From Anadara kagoshimensis (Eukaryota > Mollusca > Bivalvia > Arcoida > Arcidae): a DNA stretch of 64,000 bases. This document shows, piece by piece, positions 37,196-48,699 of the stretch (the first letter of the stretch is position 1; every line of letters starts with the position of its first letter). A program made the position numbers and the translations under genes. The notes below the pieces were generated by a model. The model did no database searches and had not been told where the DNA came from. It saw only the letters and a list, made by a program, of their open reading frames with translations. The stretch is taken from positions 12,548,183 through 12,612,182 of the forward strand of contig CM037867.1 of NCBI GenBank assembly GCA_021292105.1. The letters run 5' to 3'.

Positions 37196-37673
37196 CTGTA
37201 GGAACCGCTGTGACTGTGACAGTGAAATACTCATTATATCCATAGAAAATCAAATAAATTTAAATAAAGATTGATATTTTTCACTTACTTGTACCTAGTC
37301 GTAACAGGAAATCTGTATGCGCATCCGCGATTAGCCTAAAATATATCTGCATGGGGTAAAACGTTGGTGCTATGGGGATTTTACATGGTGAAAAACCAGG
37401 CAAATGGCGGATTCTGTTGCGCATATGACGTAAAACGTCACCAAGGACATCACTTCCGGTGTAAACATCGTCATTTTTGCATGTGTAAAATCCCCATACC
37501 GCCAACATTTTCCTTTCTACAGACATACTTTATGACAATCGCGGATGCGCATACAGATTTCCTATTACGACTAGGTGCAAGTAAGTAAAAAATATCAAAT
37601 TTTATTCAAATTTATTTGATTTTCTATGGATATAAAGAGTATTTCACTGTCACAGTCATAGTGGTTCCTACAG
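37196..37673. mobile_element. 478-bp foldback element with ~190-bp inverted arms
   Basis: The left arm (37196 to about 37385) and right arm (about 37485 to 37673) are inverted copies with roughly 85-90% identity by eye. Shared words include ctgtaggaacc at the tips, gactgtgacagtgaaatact, ccatagaaaatcaaataaat, cttactt, aggaaatctgtatgcgcatc and atggggattttacat. TA flanks both ends (37194-37195, 37674-37675). The ~100-bp centre contains tgacgtaaaacgtcac. Two ORFs on opposite strands here are mirror images of the arms, not genes. A Tc1/mariner-type MITE is the likeliest class. Confidence 0.85.
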
Positions 37674-37675
37674 TA

Positions 37676-38033
37676 GGTTTACGCTCAGAACTTATCCATG
37701 CTTATCAAACAACGCTTGATAAATATTGTGAAAGGATTGACGTTATTAACAACTTTAAAAATGTTTTGGATTTGACAGCAAACTGGTCTAATGTTTACAG
37801 AACAGAGTTCGTCTATCAGAGCCTACTGTATTTTCAAAAACAGCTCAATATAATATTCTATGTGAGAAAGTCTGTCAGTTCACTTGCCAAAGGTCGGAGG
37901 TCTTTCCGTGAACTATGGTGTAATCCAATATCCCAAAACTGACCGCCTCGATAAAAGTAAAATACTATCGCTTAATTTAACTCTTCTTCAAAAGATCTAA
38001 GTGCTTTCATGTTTTTGGTTTATATATTTATGC

Positions 38034-38035
<2 letters not shown>
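37676..38035. other. short ORF region, not recognised
   Basis: A 108-codon open frame at 37616-37942 overlaps the foldback arm and has no motif I recognise. I do not call it a gene. Confidence 0.2.

Positions 38036-38085
<50 letters not shown>
38036..38085 (+). repeat. (GA)25 microsatellite
   Basis: Fifty bases of perfect GA dinucleotide repeat. Confidence 0.98.
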
Positions 38086-38088
<3 letters not shown>

Positions 38089-38439
38089 GCTTTTAAGCTG
38101 TTAGTATCAGTAATATATCGCATTGCAATTGGAATTGGAAGTTCAAAACGTACCTTCAAGAGCCAGTCAGGCTGCTTTATAAAACAACATGTACTTTATG
38201 CCATACTATGTCTAGCTACCGATTTTTAAAATCAGTTGTAAACCAGACACCGAATTTCATTAATCTATATTTTCGTCGAAGAAAATTATAAAATGTCCAA
38301 AGATAATATGCTATATCTATTTCTATCCAGCATTTTAGTTTTTACATATAACCTAAGAATTGAAACACGACAGTATCATTTAATGTTAAATAGTGGGTTT
38401 CATATCACGTCTGGCTTCTGAAGTAAATATTAAACACCA

Positions 38440-38970
38440 ATATACCGAACCATCTTCAAATCGCAATTCCAAATCGGCGTACATACTTCGAAAACTTGTA
38501 CATTAAGCCAAAGCAGTTGAACTTCCATCAGGGATATGAGGTTTAGTGCTCCGGAAGGTTAACCACTTACCACATGTAAAATCTAATCAAAAACAAACAT
38601 ACTGACCCATGTCCGAGTCTCAATCAAGAAGCAAATTAAAAACTTTTGGATGTCACGGTTAGACACGTGAACTGCCACCAGGTAAATGAGGTCGGATGCT
38701 CCGGAAGGTTAACCACCTGGTACATGTAAAGTCTTTGTTGTTTTTGTATAATTGAAACTGGTATAATACGTAATAATGAAAGGAACATGAGGATTTGAAA
38801 CGTCAAATACATCCAGGATAATTTTAAATACAGAGACATAATTCTTAGCAACAAGTGTGATTACAACCATAGGATGTTTTGTAGGCCTTGATAAACCTAC
38901 TTGCAATATTCCTGAGTTAACAATTTATTAATATGCAGCTTGCATCGTTTTACAAAGTTGTACAAACATC
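38440..38970 (-). mobile_element. two R1 fragments in tandem (antisense)
   Basis: A short copy (38440-38586: accgaaccatcttcaaatcg, gaacttccatcagggatatg, tgctccggaaggttaacc) is followed at once by a longer one (38587-38970: aaaaacaaacatactgaccc, gctccggaaggttaacc, then the reading-frame end with ggccttgataaacc, cttgcaatattcctgag, cgttttacaaag). Both share ctccggaaggttaaccac, a variant not seen in other copies, so the pair probably arose by local duplication. Confidence 0.65.
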
Positions 38971-39162
38971 AAAGCTTCTTCATGTTCATGAAGTTTTAAT
39001 TCAAGCTGACAACAGCAATATTAAATGTGTATATGACACAATATTACTCTAGATACACGTAAAAATCATCTACAACAAAAACGGATAATCCGGTCGATAT
39101 TCAATAGTCCAGTACTTTTGTTAACAATGTTCATCATAGGTATATTGCTTCATTTAATAACG

Positions 39163-39183
39163 TTTTTTTTTTTTTTTTTTTTT
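39163..39183 (+). repeat. poly-T run, 21 T
   Basis: Could be the poly(A) tail of a minus-strand retroelement ending here, since the LINE remnant at 39298-39900 is on that strand, but the 115 bp between them is not recognised. Confidence 0.6.
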
Positions 39184-39297
39184 CATTCGATCGAGATTTA
39201 TTCATGTAGAACAGTTAGTTTTGAAGTCGTATACATGGTATAATCTCAGTATGTTATAAGCAATCCGACAATTCGGACACCGTTGATACGATATACA

Positions 39298-39900
39298 ATC
39301 TTTGACATAAAGCGAGCAACAATGATCTTTTCGCTTACTGGTTCCCATTCCATGAGTGATGTTTTTGCCTTTACTGAGAAGAATGCCAACTTCATTGTTG
39401 TGATGGTCGTTTTAATTTAGTAGTTCTGAGAATAGTAAAGTATGGCCTGAGGTAAGAGTCACATTTCCAGATGTTGTCCAGCGAACTTCACTTAGTCCAA
39501 ATATGTCTAACTCATATCAGTCCATCTCTTTTGCCACCTGGGCTGACCTCCCTGTTTCATGAAGTGTTCTCACATTCCAACGTCCAATCCGTTACACGGT
39601 CTTAGGCGAGAGAAGATGCATCGGTGAATTTCTCCACTTCATTCGCTCTCCCCTGGGTCGATTCCGTAATCCATTTGAAGTATTTTCTATTGTCTCAGTT
39701 TCTGTAACTAAGTGTCTTTTTACTGAGTAGAGCAGTTAACACTACGCCAAACCTCCACTCTGTTGGACCGGGTTTGTCCTCTGGGTATGACCTTCCCATA
39801 GACGATTGCAGAACCAACTGCTAACGAGCTCCATCTGCCCGGATTGTCTTTCTGGGTTTACTCCAATAGCCTTTGACTCCCCCAAGTCATCTACAAGGCA
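39298..39900 (-). pseudogene. LINE APE-type endonuclease fragment and 5' region (broken)
   Basis: On the minus strand, about 39310-39592 reads as the start of an apurinic-type endonuclease: WNVRTLHETGRSAQVAKEMD, then YELDIFGLSEVRWTT, SGNVTLTSGHTLL, VGILLSKG, and in a shifted frame SLMEWEPVSEKIIVARF. The N of WNVRTL and the E of LSEVRW match metal-binding positions of this fold. This is the pattern of 'craniofacial development protein 2-like' LINE ORFs. Two in-frame stops and one frameshift make it dead. 39592-39900 looks like the LINE's 5' region, by its less AT-rich content and continuity. The 3' side is truncated at about 39298. Confidence 0.75.
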
Positions 39901-42900
39901 GTAGAGCCAATTCACTCATATTTGGGCCAAGGTTGATGAGTGCTAGGGCATATCCACAAACCGTTAGGCCTACACACTGCATCTCTAGGGTCCTTGGTAC
40001 TCCGAGTATTTGACATTGTTAAAATTGTGTATGTTCGTGTTAAGAGATAATTGACAAATCGCCGGTCACGCCCACAATGTTCCAACAAGGCCACGTATGT
40101 TTGAATTACACACAAAAAGAATGAAAACTCGACCTGAATTGTTCCATTTCATTACGTCACTGACATTAGTACACCATTAGTTGCCGTGACGCTGCTTTGG
40201 TACCGTGATGGCGGCCAGTGTCGGAAAATAAAAGGCGTGGCCAGCAATATGCTAATTGTTCTAATAAACAACTTTTATACCTTCAAAATCTTTGTAACCA
40301 AAAATTCCTTTTTGATTAGAATTTACGCGTCAAAAATAGTTTTTCTGTTTTTACTTATCCGTTATTCTCTTAGATATCCAATACCTCCCTGTAAAGAAGT
40401 ACATGTTTGAGTGGATTCCATTTAAAACAGTCACCGGCAATTACATCAACTTTATTTAAATACCATTACAAATAATCCCACTATATTTACTGGGATTATA
40501 CCATAACAATTGTTTACCGGCGTCGACAAAGACAGACATCACCTATGGACAAGAAACACAATTATCTGAGAGAAGACAACTTGACCCTATAGATGATATA
40601 TACATGTGTAGGAAATATCTGATTTTCTGTGACTCCATGTCAAAAGTTTATCCTTTACCATCAAATCCCAGGACAGATATAATGTTGATCACTTAATTCA
40701 TACCATAAACGCAATATCACTAAATTTACTAATATTACATTACAATTTAATTTGAATATTACCGATGTTGAACTGGACTGTTAGCCGCCTAGAAAACTAA
40801 TTAGATTAAATTATTGTCGACTTTATCTGATTGCAATGATTTATTGATATGTACACTGGAGTAGTTAAATGCTTAAAATGTTCTCAGTGCTGTAAAAATT
40901 GTTTGCGTATCTCACTGTGCTAAATCCCATTGGGAGATTCAGATAGATTAATCCTAGTCATCAGTTTAATGGTTAAAGCGGGAATTTCATCGGAAACAGA
41001 GGAGCAGTTGTATATCAACTTTAATCTATTAACCCTTGTATTTAAGAATAAAAATATTTTAAAGCATGTATTGTACACACTTAGGAACATAGAACGGTCA
41101 TAATTACGTAATTTTACCATCGAACCCATTCTATAAAGCGGATAATGATCAAAAGAGGGAAATCTAAGGTTTTTATCTTAAAAAACTACAACTACTACGC
41201 TACTATTCATAAATAGCTATTCAAGTTTATTTTAATTTTGCAAAAGGATTATATTATATTCACCATGCCCAATGCCTTTCATAGAATTGAAAAAATTCAA
41301 ATCGTTGCGTTTTATTGAGCTACTATTTTTAATTAATGATTGAATGCATATTTATGCAACAAACTTGTTTTTTTCTTATAATTAATTGAAAGTTTTGATT
41401 TTTTTAAACAATTTCATTTTATTAAGATTTTCAGTCTATAATGACACGACCGTGTACGAATTAGTAGATGGCAGGATATAATGGGTGCTGTTAAAATGTA
41501 GTCGAAAGCACAGAAAAATACAAAAAATATTGACAAAAATACAAAAAATATAGCAAGAAGATAGAAACAAATACTGTATAATGATTATATTTCGTTGTAG
41601 TTTTAATTTTATTTTTACGGTCCCTTTTATTCCCGCAAAAATAAAACCTTCGCGAATGTATAATTTGAGACATTCGTTAACGTTTTGGGTTCTCACCCGC
41701 ATCCCTCCTTTTAATCAAATAAGACCGCGAATATTTGACATCAAGAATGCACTGGGCATCAACAAACTGCGAAAGTTGACACCGTTAATATAAAGGCATT
41801 TAGTTACTGGGACCATTAATTATAAAATTCTAGAAATAGGAAGAATAATCTCTGCATTGCAATTATTTTTATACAGACCTTGTAACATATTCACCACACC
41901 TACATGTACTCCATTCCATTTATAGCTGCTGCCCTAATCAACAGACCTGTGAGTTTATGACACGTTTTTGACGCCTCCTCTAACACTACCGACATTGTAA
42001 GCCATATGTTATGTTAGCCCTTGGGATTTTCAGTTTCATTATTTTTATGCAATGACCTTTAAAGCGAGGTCAATGTCAAAGAATTGACTAGTTTTTTCTT
42101 GTCTCAGCTAATTTGAAAATATTTTAATAAGGAATTTAACATATTATAGATAACCATTTTAATAAAGGAAAATTTGCCATTTTTGTGAATTTGGTTTGCA
42201 ATCTAAAACACAATAAAGGGAATTTTATTTTTGAAATGTATTATTTCAACTCTGAACATATGAGCGTATCAGGCCCATTGAGACCTTTTTTTCGAATTTA
42301 CGCTGCCACCTGTACTGTACTGGTTGACACAAGTAATGTTCCATACACTTCACATACAATGCTTTATATCTCAGGAAGCCATAATCTCAATACAATTCTG
42401 ATTTTAGGTACTTGTATAGTAAACCTCGAAGGAAATTGGATGTTTTGCAACCAATGTATAAAACGTTCCACTGATAAACATTTGCGCAGATTTTGTAATT
42501 TTATTCGATTGATTACTTTTGCAAAGCGAAATGTTTTAATAGGTTGTATAAATATGCTATAAGAGACGCCGTTTTGTGTTAGTTTACATTTGTGCAACTG
42601 TTGAAAAACGAACAAATGGAGGAAAGCGGTATGCCTTGAGAAAAACGTAAAATCAAACAGGCAAACTTCAAACTTTTACATACGCGACACTTGGCTGTAT
42701 CGTTTTATAACTAAATCATGTCATTTTTTATTTTTGATACGTTAATACCACGTTTATGACGATCGATTTCAACCATACTATTAAGACATACTTATGAAAC
42801 CTCGACAGAACCACATAAGACTTCATTCTCCCGCATAAGGCTTCACTTGTACACTCCCGTGTTGTATTCCAAGTTCCTACTTGTTCTATGATACGTACAA

Positions 42901-43010
42901 TACAGCTTCAAATAATAACAAAATCTACTATCATCTACAAAATTAATAATTGGATATTGGAAATAACATTAAAAGATAAAAAAAACCCATCAATGAGTTT
43001 ATATTCATAA
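39901..43010. other. no recognisable gene
   Basis: Mostly AT-rich. 40140-40260 is less AT-rich, with cattacgtcactgac and accgtgatggcggcc; it could be a promoter-like or first-exon remnant, but the ATG opens only seven codons. An open frame at 42185-42562 (GTG start, first ATG at 42235) gives no family match. Short tandem words (aatacaaaaaatat) lie at 41518-41560. Confidence 0.35.
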
Positions 43011-43217
43011 CAGACCTGTCGGAAGTTAAACATTGAACCAACGAAAAGGAGTCGAAGCTATGCTGCCGAGTAACCGAGATATGGACAGCTGGTAAAAGAA
43101 AAGCTGTCGGGAGATAGATTACAGGTTCTGTAGACATATATGTAACCAAAGACAAAATGAGCTAGCGATTCAACACTAGTTTGTGAAGAAGCTAGTGTTA
43201 AATTTTCGACAAGTCTG
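43011..43217. mobile_element. M1 MITE, complete copy
   Basis: The left terminus cagacctgtcggaagtt-aac and the right terminus, read in reverse complement (cagacttgtcgaaaatttaac), are inverted repeats of about 25 bp continuing into act. Internal words gagtcgaagct, ctgccgagtaaccgagata and agctgtcgggagat recur in other copies. About 207 bp, non-coding. Confidence 0.7.
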
Positions 43218-43597
43218 CACTGTCCTTACTGCACTGCATTTATACTGAGGCCAATCAGATAAGAGAAAAATGGGATTTTATTATTCAGATTAGAATGTTT
43301 ATATTGGTTTGACATTTTGTCTTGTGTTTTCTGATTCCAAATAGAATGTATATAACTTTATTGCTTTAAGGCTTTAAAGCCTCCAGCCCTTGGCATTATA
43401 AGATATACATCAAACATCAATGACGTGTTCAATAATGTTCCAAATGTATTATAATACTTAACACATGCTGTAAACATCTTGCTAAATATTACAAGTTTCA
43501 ATAACTTCTTTTGTCCTTTTAAATGCATAGAAAATAAACATGCTGACTTGTTGTAGTAGTTTGACATTTTGTGACGACATAATTATAACAAACTTAT
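43218..43597. other. no recognisable feature
   Basis: AT-rich spacer between two inverted-repeat elements. Confidence 0.4.
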
Positions 43598-45018
43598 TAA
43601 GGCGCCCAAACAAAGTTTGGCGACTTATTGTTTTTGCACCGTTTCTTCTTATTATTATTATTATTTTTATTATTCTTCCTCTTCTTCTTCTTCCGGCCAT
43701 GAACTTGTCCAACCAATTTCTCAAAGACCGTTGGTCCAATCTTAACCAAACTTCACACGAAGGTTGATCCCCATCTCCTTTCCCGGAGGTCGAGGTAAAA
43801 TGCCCAAGGGGCCATAAGGGGAGGGACAGGGGGCGGGGTCTTAAAAACAATAATGCTCAATTTTGCTATTTATACTATATTTTGTACTATAAAACCATAT
43901 ATATTCATGACCAGTGTCTCCAGATGTACAAGTCTGTATCACAAAATTTTCCCGGGGGTATTAGGGAGGGAGGGGATGGGTGGGGCAGTATGCTAAATTT
44001 TAAACGGTTAATATCCCCTCCCATAAACTATATATTTTCTGGTTCTACATGAAAAGTTAAATAGAGTGATACTAAAGAAAGTCCCATGGGGTCATTCTTG
44101 ATGGAGGGTGGGGATGGGCGGGGCTTGGTACTAACTTTTAAATGGTTGATATCCCCATCCTGAAACTATATATTTTCCAGTTTGGCTTTTAAAGTTGAAT
44201 AGAATAATACTGCAGAAATACAAATGACGTTATTCCAGAGGAGGGTGGGGACAGGCGGGGCTGGGTACTAACTTTTGATCAGTTGAGATCCCCACCCCTA
44301 ACATATATATTTCCTTATTCTTTATGAAAAGTTGAATAGATTGATACTAAAGTAAACCCATATGGTCATTCAATAGGAGGGTGGGGACAAGTAGGTCTAG
44401 GTACTAACTTTGAGATCCCCACCCTCAAACTATAGTTTTCTTCATGGGATGGCTGCTATCATTTTGTTTAAGAATTAAAACCATAAGCTTGAATTTTCAT
44501 TGTAAAGGATACTTAAGTAATCACTGATCCATGTCCAAAAGCTCTCAAGCTAAATCTTTTTTATAAGCAACACCAATAGTCATTTATCCCTGGGGCATGA
44601 TTTATTATTCCATTCGATAGAGTAGCTGTATTTAGTTATCAATATGACATTACATTGGTAAATGCTTGGATTAATTTAAAATCAACACATCATTAGCTCA
44701 TCAAAACAACAGCTTGTGATATTGGGTATAGGTGATGTCAGTCAACTTTGTCTATTGTTTGAATTTAACCAAGTGGATTCATGTACTACTTCTACTTTAA
44801 TTTGACACCAAGACAATAACTTTTTAGAATAAAATTTCAGAGAGAGAGAGAGACCATACACAAACACGCTTGCTCCAAGTATATATTCTAAATGACCAAA
44901 AAAGGTTACATTTCTTGAATCTTTATTTCATTTAAACCTTGAAGTAAAAAAAACTGTTAATTTCTAATAATATGACTTCTGAAAACAGGGTTTGACTTTT
45001 ATTTGTTTGGGCGCCTTA
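43598..45018. mobile_element. 1.42-kb DNA element, 17-bp perfect TIR, internal tandem repeats
   Basis: TAAGGCGCCCAAACAAA at 43598-43614 is matched by its exact reverse complement at 45002-45018. Next to the left end is a (ATT)n/(CTT)n-rich stretch (43648-43694). The middle holds about four ~125-bp tandem units, each with ggagggtggggacaggcggg-like, tactaacttt, gatatccccatcc-like and aactatatattttc, spanning about 43950-44440. No transposase ORF. The target duplication is not certain (left flank TTAT, right flank TCTG). The G-rich units contrast with the AT-rich surroundings. Confidence 0.75.
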
Positions 45019-45067
45019 TCTGTAATGATGCATCCATTTTTACATTAATACTCGTTATATGTTGGTT

Positions 45068-45448
45068 TTAAAAAATATTTTGGTAAAAGAAACTTCTTCC
45101 TGAGATCACGGTATGCTTTACAAATAAGTAAAAATGATATTCATCTTCCACACAACTGGAATTACATATAATGCAAACTCCGTCATTCCTATCAAGACCT
45201 CCGTGTCTACCCACTTCTATCATAAAACCGTGTCTACTACATCTAAATTTTGACATTGCATGTATATTTTTTAATTTTAATTTGGTCGAGGTATAACTCC
45301 TTTTCATATATATGTTTAAACTTGTTATATGTGAAAGTTTGGGTTTACTAGACATATCACTATACCATGTTTGTAGGAAAATATCTTTCAGCCTAAGCAC
45401 AAAAGCTTCCATCAAAATATCCCTATTCCCCACTCCTTGGTTAAACAA
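45068..45448 (-). pseudogene. LINE ORF2 C-terminal fragment (zinc-knuckle region)
   Basis: The 126-codon open frame has a block RLKDIFLQTWYSDM, then KFRCSRHGFMIEVGRHGG, then CIICNSSCVEDEYHF. From memory, the pattern FRCS-H-IE-GRH followed by C-x-x-C...VEDE-HF is the C-terminal end of many LINE ORF2 proteins, just after the reverse transcriptase. The usual Cys-Pro after HFLL is replaced by FVKH, so a metal ligand is missing. The N-terminal side is truncated near 45450 and lies among unrelated sequence. It abuts the 43598-45018 element. Likely dead on arrival (5'-truncated). Confidence 0.65.
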
Positions 45449-46649
45449 TTCTTCACCAAAATATTAATATGAAATATTAAAACAAGTGAATCGAGGGTCG
45501 CTAATCTGATTTCAAAAGAAGTATCAGTAAGACGGTGTTATATTGTCCCCTAAGTCGGATTTATTAATCACTTGCACTATCCTATGACATATGTTTAGCA
45601 TTTTGTTAACCAATTTCTAGCAATTTGGACAATGGCAACGACCGTTTGACTATGGTTGCGATTTTAAACATGTATAAGAGAATAATGGTCCTCAAAGGAA
45701 TTAAACATTTAACTTTAAGTATTACAAAATGTGTATATGCCATTATGTCTAGATCTCGTAACTGTTATATTGTTTTTTTTACAGAAATATAAAAGGTATA
45801 ACAACCATTTTACCTATTTTAAAGACGTCATTAAGAGTGGTTCATATACATGTACCTTAAACTGTGGGTCCCAAACTATCTTGCGTGTAAACAACCAATG
45901 CATTTGATTTAAAATTTCCACGTCTTCTTCATTTTACTGAAGCTTTTTAAAGTTATATTCAACATCAAGACAAGGAAAGACATTACTTTATCGTGGACAC
46001 TACAAATAAAATAATAACTAGCATCTTCTAAAATACGAGGTTGGACTTAGGATAAATTGTCTCCTGCTTATTTTTAATCTTTATAAAACAATATAAGAAG
46101 TGCACGTTACGGATATCTTGATTGTCCACCGTTTATGTTATATGCTATTTTATATTTAGTGTAAATACACACCAGATATTTTAAACTGTAAGAATAAAAT
46201 TGCATTCAAATTATTGATCTAAATTATACGATTGAGCATGACTTTAAGTTAAAATACTATTTAAATCGTCTGCGATTTCTCTAAATCTTTAGAAAAAAAC
46301 AAAAATAAGAAAAACACATTTTATTACGACGCACATTGTATTTTATCATACTTTTTTTCCTTTTTCAACTTAACGTTGTTATTTTCAATTTATTTATTTT
46401 GCAAAAACATTTAAATTCATAGAAACTAGATAAACCCCTACCAAGTTCATCTAAATTACCAGTAAACCTTAAGCATGAATTATTAACTCATTTCGGTATA
46501 TAAATTGTCTGTGGTTAGATTTATTTGAGAAATGTACTCTGATCTGAACAGCGAAAACCATAGCTGAAATAATAAACCAAATAACCTTGTTTGATCGACG
46601 ATATTCAACTTGTGTATCACTATGGAATCGTTATCACACCTACATGAAC
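45449..46649. other. no recognisable feature
   Basis: AT-rich; nothing supported. Confidence 0.45.
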
Positions 46650-46790
46650 TCCATACCAAGCGATCGCCCACCATGCTCATGGTCTGAGTACGAACTTAGG
46701 GATCACATCGCCTCACATCACCTAGGTTCGAATCTAACACGCGAAGATCCTAGTGTGCAAAAGTTTGTCCATTTGCTTGCACCCCCGGGC
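46650..46790 (+). mobile_element. S1-like SINE head followed by (AT)n
   Basis: B-box ctaggttcgaatctaac, then gaagatcctagtgtgcaaaa and gtttgtcc, the start of the S1 body. The body is cut at 46790 by a long AT microsatellite. Confidence 0.55.
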
Positions 46791-46791
46791 T

Positions 46792-46800
46792 TATATATAT

Positions 46801-46849
<49 letters not shown>
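46792..46849 (+). repeat. (AT)n microsatellite, one interruption
   Basis: 58 bases of TA repeat with a single AA interruption near 46811. It encodes only artefactual Tyr-Ile ORFs. Confidence 0.97.
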
Positions 46850-46851
<2 letters not shown>

Positions 46852-47519
46852 CTTAACTAAACTCCACACGACCCAGGACTACTTGATAAGTCTCCTATTC
46901 ATTCACGCTCATAAGTACATCGATCATAAAGTAAAATATAATAAATGCATTGAAAGCTATTTTAAGCATCTATGTAGTACTAGCATCACGTATTTTAGAA
47001 ATTGTGCAAACAATTATTCATATTTTTAAGAAAGATACAACGAAGCAAGCTGCTTAAAATTTAATTGTTGATTCAGATATTGCGTGCCTAGGCTTATTAA
47101 GACCCTCATAAAGTTTTTAACGGTCACAATATTTTGATATTTGTATATTCAAAGTATCGATATATTTTACGTCTCATGGTTTCATATTTCATTCTCAATT
47201 TTTATTTTCAACACGGATGTTGTAACATAGAGAGAATGTTCTTACTCTTCTGAAGCAACCGTCTTCATCTTCTGGTGAACTTTCACGCGTTTTTAATTAC
47301 TTAAAAACTTTGCTTTTGGTAATTCTGATTTGAATGTGGGACAGTTTTGTTTATTCGGTAAAGAGCAATTGCATCAACAATATACCGATCTCTTGATACA
47401 ATTACGAAATGTGAAAAGAAAAAATACATTGTTCATTAACACACTTAAATAATTCAACAAAAATAATACATCATGTACAATATATATATTTTTGTAATTA
47501 AGAATGATATGTTATTGTT
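46850..47519. other. possible R1 trace, otherwise nothing
   Basis: Around 47040-47200 the words gcaagctgcttaaaat, gcctaggcttattaagacc and taaagtttttaacggtc vaguely match the R1 coding end in sense orientation. Too weak to call. Confidence 0.3.
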
Positions 47520-48480
47520 TTATGTACGTCAGTAATAGTTTTGTAACACAAAAAGAGAGAATAAAAAAACAACAAACGGGTTAAAAACATGTAAAAATAA
47601 TTAATCGAATTAGCCTTTTTATCTGCTTTTGAAGTCATCAATGCGCCCTAATGAATTTACTACATTGAAAATATAAAAAATACTATATAGAATTGTTAAA
47701 CGGACCAGAAAAAATCTTGTATGATTTTCATGACATTGGAAAAATTAATATAATTTCGTACACGCGTCAGATGATGGTTGTTATATTCGAAATTGTTTTT
47801 ATATATTGGGATTCTTTTTTTGACATGGAGGCAGTTTGTGGCTGATGCAATTACGTCATTCAAAAAGAAAACAGGAAACCAGGCCCCAGTTTCACAATTA
47901 ATCCTTAACTAAGATTTTCCTTATTTTAAATATTTCAACTTGTACAACATAAAAAATTTAACAAAATTATAATATAAATATAATAAGCTTAAAATAGTCT
48001 TCGCAATGACACTTTAAATCATGAATATCTTGAAAACTAACAAATTTATTCAACTTTCAATTTTTTCCCGATTTAAGGTAAAGAAATCCTTAGTTAGGAA
48101 ATAATTGTGAAATTTGAGCCTGCATGCATTGTTCATTTAAATTACTTGCTTTTTTATCAAAATAGATTTATAACAAAAATACATGTTGTTAGATAAGGAA
48201 TTACAATTTATAGATATATATGTACGTCATATTTGTAACTCAACCGAAGAGGATAAATAACACAAAACAAAATGTGTAAAAATAACTAATCACATTAGCC
48301 TTTTTATCTGCGTTTGAAGTAAGTGCGCCCCAACGACTTTATTCATAACGAAATAAAAAATATTATCATATAGAAATGCTAAACAGACCAAAAAATCTTG
48401 TATGATTTCCATGACACTGGAAAGAATTAATATAATTTCGCACACGCGTCAGATAATGGAGTCGTTATACGCGTATATTG
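47520..48480. repeat. direct duplication (~280 bp) around a MITE
   Basis: 47520-47800 and 48220-48480 share tatgtacgtca, aatcgaattagcctttttatc / aatcacattagcctttttatc, tgcgcccta / tgcgcccca, aaatcttgtatgattt, catgaca-tggaaa, aattaatataatttcg and cacgcgtcagat-atgg. About 80-85% identical by eye. The MITE at 47882-48121 lies between the copies. Confidence 0.75.
47882..48121. mobile_element. 240-bp MITE, TIR GGCyCmArTTTCACAATTA
   Basis: The left end ggccccagtttcacaattaa and the right end read in reverse complement (ggctcaaatttcacaattat) match over about 35 bp, including tcctaactaag-like words. The interior is very AT-rich and non-coding. The target duplication is not clear, so the superfamily is open. 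Confidence 0.75.
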
Positions 48481-48490
48481 TATTTTATAT

Positions 48491-48699
48491 ACAGTCCAGG
48501 CATGTCGAAAGTTTAACACTAAGCTAACGGATTGGTACCGAATTGGCAGCTCATGTTGGCCACTTGCTACCTACATCTTGACAGTTTTGGGCATGTGCTA
48601 TATCTTTCTTTTTTGACATAAATATCTCGGTTACTAGTCGGTCGAGTTTCAACTCTTTTTGTTTGCCCAATGTTAAACTTTCAACATGTTTCTACAATA
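48491..48699. mobile_element. M1 MITE, diverged full-length copy
   Basis: Left ccaggcatgtcgaaagttta, then acactaagctaac; right tgttaaactttcaacatgtt. The centre contains aaatatctcggttactagtc, an internal M1 word also seen, in reverse, at 43070. Confidence 0.65.

Noticed and set aside
37281-37588. Two similar ORFs on opposite strands
   Set aside because: They are the two arms of the foldback element read from either side, not a divergent gene pair.
40205-40230. ATGGCGGCC start in a less AT-rich stretch
   Set aside because: Opens only seven codons; no downstream exon recognised.
42185-42562. Open frame of 125 codons
   Set aside because: GTG at its start, first ATG 50 bases in, no recognised motif, no splice signals, and an overlapping frame on the other strand. 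Likely chance.
46587-46856. ORF ending in a Tyr-Ile repeat
   Set aside because: Read-through of the (AT)n microsatellite and a SINE head.
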